Source of the DNA: Algoriphagus zhangzhouensis
GTDB taxonomy: Bacteria; Bacteroidota; Bacteroidia; Cytophagales; Cyclobacteriaceae
Assembly (NCBI RefSeq): GCF_900148515.1
Contig: NZ_FRXN01000006.1
Span: forward strand, 124,001-188,000
Direction: 5' to 3'
Length of the DNA: 64,000 nt
Under the pieces are notes generated by a model. The model did no database searches. It worked only from the letters and a program-made list of their open reading frames with translations, and had not been told where the DNA came from. The translations under genes were made by a program, and so were the position numbers. The first letter of the stretch is position 1, and each line of letters starts with the position of its first letter. Shown here in pieces: positions 58,241 through 64,000 of this stretch.

Positions 58241-58921
58241 TCAACAAACCAACTTATACCCAAAGCCTCGAACATTCAAAATCTGAATATTAGAGTCCAA
58301 ATGAAGCTTTTTGCGGAGCTTGGTAATAAAAACATCCATGCTTCTGGCGTTGAAAAAATCATCCGAACCCCAAATCTGTGTTAGGATCAAAGTTCGGTCA
58401 GTGATCTCATTGGCATTTTCCACCAAGAGCTGAAGCAATTGAGCCTCTCGGGCGGTCAATGGGATTTCTTCCTGCTCGATTTTGAGTAGTTGCTTGGTTG
58501 GATGGAATTCATAATTCCCCACCTCAATCCAGTCACTTTGATTTTGTCGGATGCGAAGTCTATCCAGTTGGGCTTTGATGCGAACGATCAGCTCTTCCAT
58601 GCTGAAAGGCTTGCGCACATAATCATTTGCACCCAATCCAAAGCCTTTGACTACATCTTCGGTTTGGCTTTTGGAAGTCAAGAAAATAATCGGAGTATAG
58701 GGATCAATCTTGCGGATTTCTGTGGCCAGGCTAAATCCATCTTTCTTGGGCATCATCACATCCAAAACCAGCACATCGGGTTTATTGCTTTGGTATGCCT
58801 CCCAAGCCTGCTGTCCATCTCCACAGAGTTTGACCTGAAAATCCCGGCTTTCCAGGCTTTCCTGAATGATCATCCCCAATGCGACTTCGTCTTCTGCGAG
58901 TAGTACTTTGATTTTGCTCAT
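58241..58921 (-). CDS. OmpR-family response regulator
   Basis: A 226-residue regulator. The true start is the ATG at 58921, overlapping the kinase stop as ATGA; the frame also opens at a TTG two codons earlier. The receiver has VLLAEDEVALGMII, DVLVLDVMMPKKDG (phospho-acceptor Asp near residue 52) and IIFLTSKSQTEDVVKGFG (Lys). The C-terminal winged helix shows IPLTAREAQLLQLLVENAN and RSMDVFITKLRKKL. It pairs with the kinase upstream and probably binds the three TTAAC repeats at 60503-60530, controlling its own operon and the divergent GLPGLI and receptor genes. Confidence 0.95.
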   Translation of the reverse strand: MSKIKVLLAEDEVALGMIIQESLESRDFQVKLCGDGQQAWEAYQSNKPDVLVLDVMMPKKDGFSLATEIRKIDPYTPIIFLTSKSQTEDVVKGFGLGANDYVRKPFSMEELIVRIKAQLDRLRIRQNQSDWIEVGNYEFHPTKQLLKIEQEEIPLTAREAQLLQLLVENANEITDRTLILTQIWGSDDFFNARSMDVFITKLRKKLHLDSNIQILNVRGFGYKLVC

Positions 58922-60462
58922 GGCCAATAAGTGGTAAAGATGGTGGAACCTTTGCTTACTTCCAGATCGATTTTTCCTCCGTGTTTTTCGAGGATTTTGC
59001 TTACGTAATAGAGTCCGATTCCAAAGCCTTTGACATCATGCAAATCCCCTTTTGGAATGCGATAAAACTGCTCAAAAACCCTGTTTTTCTGCTCTGGACT
59101 GATATTTCCTCCATTATCCCGAATGCGGATTTTGTGGAAACCGTTTTGATCCAGACAGATCCGGATTTCATCTCCGCCATATTTAATAGCATTGTCGATC
59201 AGGTTGGAAAGGACATTTTCAAAGTGAAAAGCATCCGCAACAATAGGCTCGCAGGTAGCAGGAAGGATCAGTTCTATCTTTTTCTCAGGTGCCAAAGTCT
59301 GGAATTTCGTGACCATCTGGCGCAAAAGTGGTTCCGGTTCGATCGCCTCCTTTTTCAAAACCAATTGATCTGAATCCAAGGTGGCCGTCTCCAGCATCTT
59401 TTCAACCATCTGATTGAGCTTTAGCATCTGGGATTTGGAGATGCCCAGGTAGCGCTTGGTTTTCTCTACATCATTCTCTGGATTAAACTGCTCGATTCCC
59501 TCGATGGCCGAAAGCGTGGTGGCAATTGGCGTCTTGAACTCATGGGTGATATTGGAAATCAAATCCTGTTTGATATCGGCGATTTCCTTTTGGTTTTTGA
59601 TAGTTTGGTAGAGATAGTAAAATGCTCCAGCAATGGCTAAAAAGAAGAGCAAAGACGTGGAAATCTCCACCGCTCCTCGTTTTAGGATGGTTTTGGCAGT
59701 GTTTTCAAAATACAACTCCAGTGTCTGACCTTGTGGTAAAAAGGTAGATCTTGAAGTCACATGATAAGGAAGTTCTCGCAGTTGATCACTTGAAGCTTCC
59801 TGTTCTTCGCCTTTTGCGAGATGTACCAAACGGTAATTGATATCTATGTTTTGACGCTGAAGCTCTGCAAATAAAAGGGCGTTGATCTGATCAAATTCCA
59901 AAGAATCCCGAGTAATGGAAATAATGATTCTATTGGTCAAAAACTCCAGATTGCTAAGAGAATCTGCATTTTTTCGACCCATAAAGATCTTCAGGTTATT
60001 GCTGGTGTCCCGGGCAATATTATTTGCTGAGTCGATTAGGATCAGCGTGTGGGTTGAGTCTTGAGAAGTAGAATTCCAAGAAAAAGACCGGATGTTTCCT
60101 TCCTCCAGATCATCGAGGTTTTTAAGGATTTTACTATTTCCAACTCGACCGAAAAAATCATCCAAGTCCTCCAGATTTTCCAGAGAATCTGTGGAATACC
60201 TTTTCAAATGAGTAGTCACCCGTAAGGAGTCACCTTTTTTTCTACTAAAGAAACTATCATCGGTCAAGGTGACGATGTCTGTTTTCGCCAATTCCGCAAA
60301 ATAGTTCTCCACAGCATTGTCCAGACTCAGCTGGATGTCATTGTTGACCTGATCCCGGATAATCTGAAATTGGGTATAGATACGCCAAGTCTGCACACCG
60401 ATGGTGAACAGAAGGACGATGCCTATTAGAATACCTATTCGCTTGAATTGCAGCTTTTTCAC
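58918..60462 (-). CDS. Membrane sensor histidine kinase (OmpR-system partner)
   Basis: A 514-residue kinase. Helix 1 spans about residues 9-28 (GILIGIVLLFTIGVQTW) and helix 2 about 270-290 (STSLLFFLAIAGAFYYLY), enclosing a periplasmic sensor of roughly 240 residues rich in Asp/Ser/Leu with no known domain. The dimerisation box is HEFKTPIATTLSAIEGI (His near residue 312), followed by NVLSNLIDNAIKYGG (N-box) and VKGFGIGLYYVSKILEKHGG (G2). The G1 box reads DNGGNIS, with Asn where D-x-G-x-G has its last Gly. It is cotranscribed with the regulator (ATGA overlap). Confidence 0.94.
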   Translation of the reverse strand: MKKLQFKRIGILIGIVLLFTIGVQTWRIYTQFQIIRDQVNNDIQLSLDNAVENYFAELAKTDIVTLTDDSFFSRKKGDSLRVTTHLKRYSTDSLENLEDLDDFFGRVGNSKILKNLDDLEEGNIRSFSWNSTSQDSTHTLILIDSANNIARDTSNNLKIFMGRKNADSLSNLEFLTNRIIISITRDSLEFDQINALLFAELQRQNIDINYRLVHLAKGEEQEASSDQLRELPYHVTSRSTFLPQGQTLELYFENTAKTILKRGAVEISTSLLFFLAIAGAFYYLYQTIKNQKEIADIKQDLISNITHEFKTPIATTLSAIEGIEQFNPENDVEKTKRYLGISKSQMLKLNQMVEKMLETATLDSDQLVLKKEAIEPEPLLRQMVTKFQTLAPEKKIELILPATCEPIVADAFHFENVLSNLIDNAIKYGGDEIRICLDQNGFHKIRIRDNGGNISPEQKNRVFEQFYRIPKGDLHDVKGFGIGLYYVSKILEKHGGKIDLEVSKGSTIFTTYWP

Positions 60463-60502
60463 GACACTAAATTAGGAGCTTATTCATGATTCAAATCCTA
60501 GG

Positions 60503-60530
60503 TTAACACTCGTTAACACTGCTTAACGCT
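60503..60530. promoter_or_regulatory. Three 10-bp-phased direct repeats, candidate response-regulator operator
   Basis: TTAACACT at 60503-60510, TTAACACT at 60513-60520 and TTAACGCT at 60523-60530, exactly 10 bp apart, so they lie on one face of the helix. They sit in the 115-bp gap between the kinase and the divergent GLPGLI gene. OmpR/PhoB-family regulators bind tandem direct repeats with 10-11 bp phasing, which makes the neighbouring regulator the likely ligand. Confidence 0.7.
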
Positions 60531-60577
60531 AAGTGAATCCAAATTTTAATTGGTTTGTATCAAACAAAACCTGCCTT

Positions 60578-61414
60578 ATGAAAGCTAAGATTCTTTTACT
60601 CGTCGGCGCAATTTGCCTATCATTTATTCAACTCTCTTTTGCTCAAGGATTGACCGGAAGAGCCTATTACAAAACCTCATCCAATATCAAAATAGCGATG
60701 GACTCTACCAAAATGGCTCCTGAGCAGATGGCGGAAATCCAGGCTCAGCTGAAAAAGCAAATGGAAAAGGAGTTTATTCTGGATTTCACCCAAACCGAAT
60801 CTAATTGGAAGCAAGCGCCCAGTCTAGGTGGTGGCCCAGCAACCGCCAGCAGTGGTGGCATGCAGATCAAAATCATGGAAGGAGGACAGGATAGATTGCT
60901 GTATAAAAACGTGGAGTCTCAATCCTATCTCGAAGAGGAAGACTTAATGGGAAAGGAATTTCTGGTAAAGGATAGCCTAACAACCATGGATTGGGAATTG
61001 ACTGGAAAGACCAAGCAAATCGGTAATTATGCCAGTCAAGAAGCCAAATACATGAGAATAATTGATGCTAAGCGCTTTTCTACCGGAATGGAAGAAATGG
61101 AAACGGTTAAAGATACCGTCAGTATTGTTGCTTGGTTTACACCACAGATCCCAGTAAGTCATGGTCCAAATCAGTATTGGGGATTGCCGGGATTAATCTT
61201 GGAAGTGCAGAATGAAGGTTCTACGATTATCTGTCAAAAAATTGTACTGAATCCATCGGATGAGCCTGTGGAAATAGAAATTCCTAAGAAAGGAAAAGAA
61301 ATGAGCAGAGCCGAATTTATGGCGGTTCAGGAAGAGCAAATGCAGGATATGATGAAGCGCTATTCCGGCAAGCCGGGTGAAGGGAATCAGTTTACGATCA
61401 GAATTGGCAACTAG
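60578..61414 (+). CDS. GLPGLI family protein, exported
   Basis: A 278-residue protein; the ATG at 60578 begins a signal peptide (ILLLVGAICLSFIQLSFAQG) and is preferred over the longer frame from 60533. The family-naming motif occurs in YWGLPGLILEV near residue 200. Other features are a Met/Gln-rich helix (MAPEQMAEIQAQLKKQMEKE) and MEEMETVKDTVSIVAWFTP. GLPGLI proteins are exported Bacteroidota proteins of unknown function, usually encoded beside a TonB-type receptor, as here. It is divergent from the two-component operon and 339 bp before the receptor gene. Confidence 0.93.
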   Translation: MKAKILLLVGAICLSFIQLSFAQGLTGRAYYKTSSNIKIAMDSTKMAPEQMAEIQAQLKKQMEKEFILDFTQTESNWKQAPSLGGGPATASSGGMQIKIMEGGQDRLLYKNVESQSYLEEEDLMGKEFLVKDSLTTMDWELTGKTKQIGNYASQEAKYMRIIDAKRFSTGMEEMETVKDTVSIVAWFTPQIPVSHGPNQYWGLPGLILEVQNEGSTIICQKIVLNPSDEPVEIEIPKKGKEMSRAEFMAVQEEQMQDMMKRYSGKPGEGNQFTIRIGN

Positions 61415-61753
61415 GGATTTGGAACTGGGAATGAATCGAATTACAAGTTTTGTAAACAGTAAGTAGTTCTTTTTGTACCAAGTCCAAGGTACTATGTACC
61501 AAGTTCTATTTCGCCGAAGGTATATCTCACGAAGTGTATCTCGGCGCAGCCTTATCTTAAAAAAGATAGCCCTTCGGGCAGATAAATCAAGATAGCTGAC
61601 TCAGACAGTCCAATATTTCGCCGAAGGCATATCTCACGAAGTGTATCTCGGCGAAGCCATATCTCAAAAAGATAGCCATTCGGCCAGATATATTAAGATA
61701 GCCAAAGCAGATAGGCCTAGATTTCAACCTTTCCAATTTTATACTTCACCAAC
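61415..61753. other. Intergenic region dominated by a mini-hairpin array
   Basis: 339 bp between the GLPGLI gene and the receptor. Apart from GTACCAAGT / ACTATGTACC-type symmetry near 61475-61505, nearly all of it is the duplicated mini-hairpin array at 61508-61715. If the two genes share a transcript, this array is in the message. Confidence 0.7.
61508..61715 (+). repeat. Tandem mini-hairpin array (two units of about 105 bp)
   Basis: Unit 1 (from 61509) and unit 2 (from 61616) carry the same order of 9-base hairpins with a C-GAA-G core: GCCGAAGGY, CACGAAGTG, GGCGNAGCC, each separated by six or seven bases of ATATCTC type, then AAGATAG, a TTC-loop hairpin (GCCCTTCGGGC in unit 1) and AAGATAGC. 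The arms differ between hairpins but stay complementary. Confidence 0.8.
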
Positions 61754-64000
61754 ATGTCTTTTTTAAAACGAGCCGCTATTATACTCTACCTCACCTGGAT
61801 GGTATTTCCAGCCTTTGGGCAAAGCAAGGCCTTGGTTGGACAGGTGCTGGATTCCCTCAATAATCCCGTTCCCTATGCCAATGTGGTAGCCATCAATCAG
61901 TCCACTCAAAAGATCGGAGGATTTGCCGTTTCCAATGCAGAAGGACGCTTTCGCATCAATCTGGCAACTGGTTCTTCCTATTTGTTGCGGGTTTCCTTTG
62001 TGGGTTTTCAGCAGTTTGAAAGAGAGATTTCCGACTGGAATCCAGATGAGCCAATTCAGGTGGTTTTGACAGTGGATGAAACAACTCTGGATCAGGTGGA
62101 GGTGGTAACGGAGTTGCCGATTACCATGAAAGGGGATACGCTGACTTACAAAACGGATGCTTTTACCTCGGGAAATGAACGGAAGCTGAAGGACGTGTTG
62201 GAGAAGCTTCCTGGCTTTGAGGTGGATGATAATGGTGAGGTGAAAGTTCAGGGTAAAAAGGTGGACAAGGTCATGGTGGATGGGAAGAATTTCTTTGATG
62301 GAGACACCAAATTGGCTACCAAAAATTTACCAGCCAATGCCGTGGATCGAGTTCAGGTGTTGAAAAACTTCAATGAGGTTTCTCCGATTAGGGGTTTGGA
62401 TAATAATGAAAGTCTGGCTCTAAATATTGAATTGAAGGACGGGAAGAAAAATCTGGTTTTTGGAGATGTGACAGCAGGCGGAGGACCGAAAGAGCGCTAT
62501 TTGGGACATGCAAATGCTTTTTATTATGCTCCCAAATTGAATCTGAATTTGATAGCCGATGCCAATAATGTGGGCGAATTGGCTTTTACTCTCCAGGATT
62601 ATTTCCGCTTCAGTGGAGGATTGGCAGGCTTGGCTTCCCGTAATGGCTCCAGAGTTGAGCTCAGCGGAGATGATATGGGGATTCCTATGGCTCAAAGAAA
62701 TAATGCCCGTGATCTGGAAACCAAATTGGGAGCTTTAAATGTGAATTTTACCCCGTCCAGAAAGTGGAGACATGCCGGCTTTTTCATCGCTTCTACATCA
62801 AATAATCTTTTGGGAAGCAATTCTCAGAGAACCTATTTGCGAAGCGATGAGAATAATCAGGAGACTTTGGAATCCGTAAACCGAGTTGAAAATGCTTCTG
62901 GATTGATGAAGTATTCCTTGACTTTTACACCTCGGGAAGAGACCTATGCTAAGTACAGTTTCTTTGGGAAAATAGCCGATATAGAAACCCGAACTGGTTT
63001 GAATTCGGACTTTGGATCTTTCAATCAGCAAATCGCTACCCGCCAGACTAGGAGGCCTTATTCATTCCAGCAAAAGGGGGAATGGTACCATGCGCCGAAT
63101 GAAAAGCAGGTTTTTTCCATGGAAGTGAATTGGGAAAATAAATTCCAAGATCCATTGTATGATTTGACTACCAATCAGCGGCCTTTTATGGGAATGTTGG
63201 CTGTAGAGGATGCGGAGACTTATCGTTTTCTTCAAAATCAGGAGATCCGAAGCAATCTATTCGAGGGAGCTTTCAACTACTATCATATCCTCAATGCTAC
63301 CAATCATTTGAACTGGACTTTGGGCTTCAGTTCCACCAACCAGCAATTATTGGGTAGAGTGGATTTGGTAGAGGAAAGCCAATCTATCGGCTTGGATGAG
63401 TTTACCAACGATGCTGATTTTGGGATAAAGGATACCTACTTGGGAATGACTTACAAGACCAAGTGGAATACGGTGATTTTCAGTCCGTCCTTGAACTTGC
63501 ATCGATATGCCTGGAAAGATATGCAGGATGATATTTCCAGAGAACAGGATAAAATCTTGCTTTTGCCTTCGCTTTATGCCAAATGGGCCATCAAAACCAA
63601 CCGGGATTTGACTTATCGATTTAACCAGACGGCAAGTTTTATGGATGTGCAAAAGTTGGCGACAGGCTGGGTGATTCAGGATTACAATTCCATTTTTACT
63701 GGAAATAGAATGCTGGACAATGGCCTTTTCTCCAATCATTCCTTGGGCTACAATCACTTTGATTTCTTCTCAGCTTTTAATCTTTTCGGAAATGTCAATT
63801 GGGTGAGGAAAAAGGAGGATTTGGTCACTGTGACGGATTTTGCTGGTGTCAATCGATTGTTGACTATTCAGAATATCGATCCGATCAATGAAACCCTGAA
63901 TGGGGATCTGACTTTTGACAAGCGATTCAACACGTTCAAGCTTCAAGCAGGAGGCCGGTGGAATTCCTATAAAACGCATACCCTTTTGGATGAAGAGGCA
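61754..64000 (+). CDS. TonB-type outer-membrane receptor (partial, runs off the window)
   Basis: At least 749 codons, open to the window edge. The start at 61754 gives a signal peptide (AAIILYLTWMVFPAFGQ). A carboxypeptidase-regulatory-like domain follows (KALVGQVLDSLNNPVPYAN, then FAVSNAEGRFRINLATGSS), and then a plug-like region: RKLKDVLEKLPGFEVDDNG, VMVDGKNFFDGDTKLAT and NAVDRVQVLKNF. The remainder has alternating beta-barrel strands such as LGHANAFYYAPKLNLNLIAD. This is the receptor type that accompanies GLPGLI proteins. Under the adjacent two-component system it may respond to an envelope or metal/peptide signal; ligand unknown. The C-terminus is outside the window. Confidence 0.9.
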   Translation, partial: MSFLKRAAIILYLTWMVFPAFGQSKALVGQVLDSLNNPVPYANVVAINQSTQKIGGFAVSNAEGRFRINLATGSSYLLRVSFVGFQQFEREISDWNPDEPIQVVLTVDETTLDQVEVVTELPITMKGDTLTYKTDAFTSGNERKLKDVLEKLPGFEVDDNGEVKVQGKKVDKVMVDGKNFFDGDTKLATKNLPANAVDRVQVLKNFNEVSPIRGLDNNESLALNIELKDGKKNLVFGDVTAGGGPKERYLGHANAFYYAPKLNLNLIADANNVGELAFTLQDYFRFSGGLAGLASRNGSRVELSGDDMGIPMAQRNNARDLETKLGALNVNFTPSRKWRHAGFFIASTSNNLLGSNSQRTYLRSDENNQETLESVNRVENASGLMKYSLTFTPREETYAKYSFFGKIADIETRTGLNSDFGSFNQQIATRQTRRPYSFQQKGEWYHAPNEKQVFSMEVNWENKFQDPLYDLTTNQRPFMGMLAVEDAETYRFLQNQEIRSNLFEGAFNYYHILNATNHLNWTLGFSSTNQQLLGRVDLVEESQSIGLDEFTNDADFGIKDTYLGMTYKTKWNTVIFSPSLNLHRYAWKDMQDDISREQDKILLLPSLYAKWAIKTNRDLTYRFNQTASFMDVQKLATGWVIQDYNSIFTGNRMLDNGLFSNHSLGYNHFDFFSAFNLFGNVNWVRKKEDLVTVTDFAGVNRLLTIQNIDPINETLNGDLTFDKRFNTFKLQAGGRWNSYKTHTLLDEEA

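Noticed and set aside
57997..58293. Overlapping open frames between the hydrolase and the response regulator.
   Set aside because: Built from mini-hairpin spacers, a C/G-run palindrome and unit X copy 2; the frames differ from those read at the other copies.
61508..61715. Tandem repeats that might be a CRISPR array.
   Set aside because: Only two units, no unique spacers between identical repeats, no cas genes; the internal structure is a series of tiny hairpins.

Overview
The window is a stretch of chromosome from a Bacteroidota bacterium, most likely order Cytophagales and close to Algoriphagus/Cyclobacteriaceae. This is inferred from family content (DUF4270 and GLPGLI proteins, outer-membrane beta-barrel TonB-type receptors, LytS/LytR and OmpR-type two-component pairs), A/T-leaning composition and weak Shine-Dalgarno sites. 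No rRNA, tRNA, insertion sequence or CRISPR array was seen.

Layout. 1-3.1 kb is a housekeeping end: the tail of pheT, a small coiled-coil protein, zapA, rny and an MtfA-like peptidase. 3.1-14.6 kb is a galacturonate/pectin locus: tagaturonate reductase (uxaB), a secreted GH28 pectinase, a rhamnogalacturonan-acetylesterase-like SGNH hydrolase, a VOC protein, a YiaK-like dehydrogenase, a Gfo/Idh/MocA oxidoreductase, altronate dehydratase (uxaA) and a three-part TRAP transporter. 14.8-17.2 kb holds a secreted TIM-barrel protein, an NHL-type propeller and a VOC protein. 17.5-27.7 kb is an L-rhamnose locus: on the minus strand a fused aldolase/dehydrogenase, a GntR regulator, a sugar kinase and lutABC; divergently an NCS1-like permease, a 56-residue membrane protein and rhaI. 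Together they form a route from L-rhamnose to DHAP plus pyruvate through L-lactate. The two loci fit one substrate, rhamnogalacturonan, but no SusC/SusD pair is present.

27.9-33.0 kb encodes exported sugar-modifying enzymes (sulfatase, SMP-30 lactonase, GMC oxidoreductase, TIM-barrel isomerase) bracketed by two copies of a 180-190 bp terminal-inverted-repeat element. 33.4-42.2 kb has a LytS/LytR pair in line with a kelch and a DUF4270 lipoprotein, facing two envelope proteins and a TonB-type receptor. 42.3-53 kb is a mixed set of envelope hydrolases, small soluble proteins and membrane proteins.

54.1-56.3 kb is a small, strikingly AT-rich accessory island: a small unknown gene, a small HTH-like gene behind a perfect palindrome, a membrane protein split by an in-frame TGA, and a convergent TIR-domain protein with an intact W-x3-E motif. 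It is the best candidate here for a defence-type system. 56.8-64 kb has an alpha/beta hydrolase lacking its nucleophile, an OmpR-type two-component system, three 10-bp-phased direct repeats that look like its operator, a GLPGLI protein and a TonB-type receptor that runs off the window.

From about 48.9 to 61.7 kb nearly every intergenic gap is filled with short palindromic repeats of several families, while the first 48 kb is nearly free of them. Several families keep base pairing through compensatory changes visible within this window.
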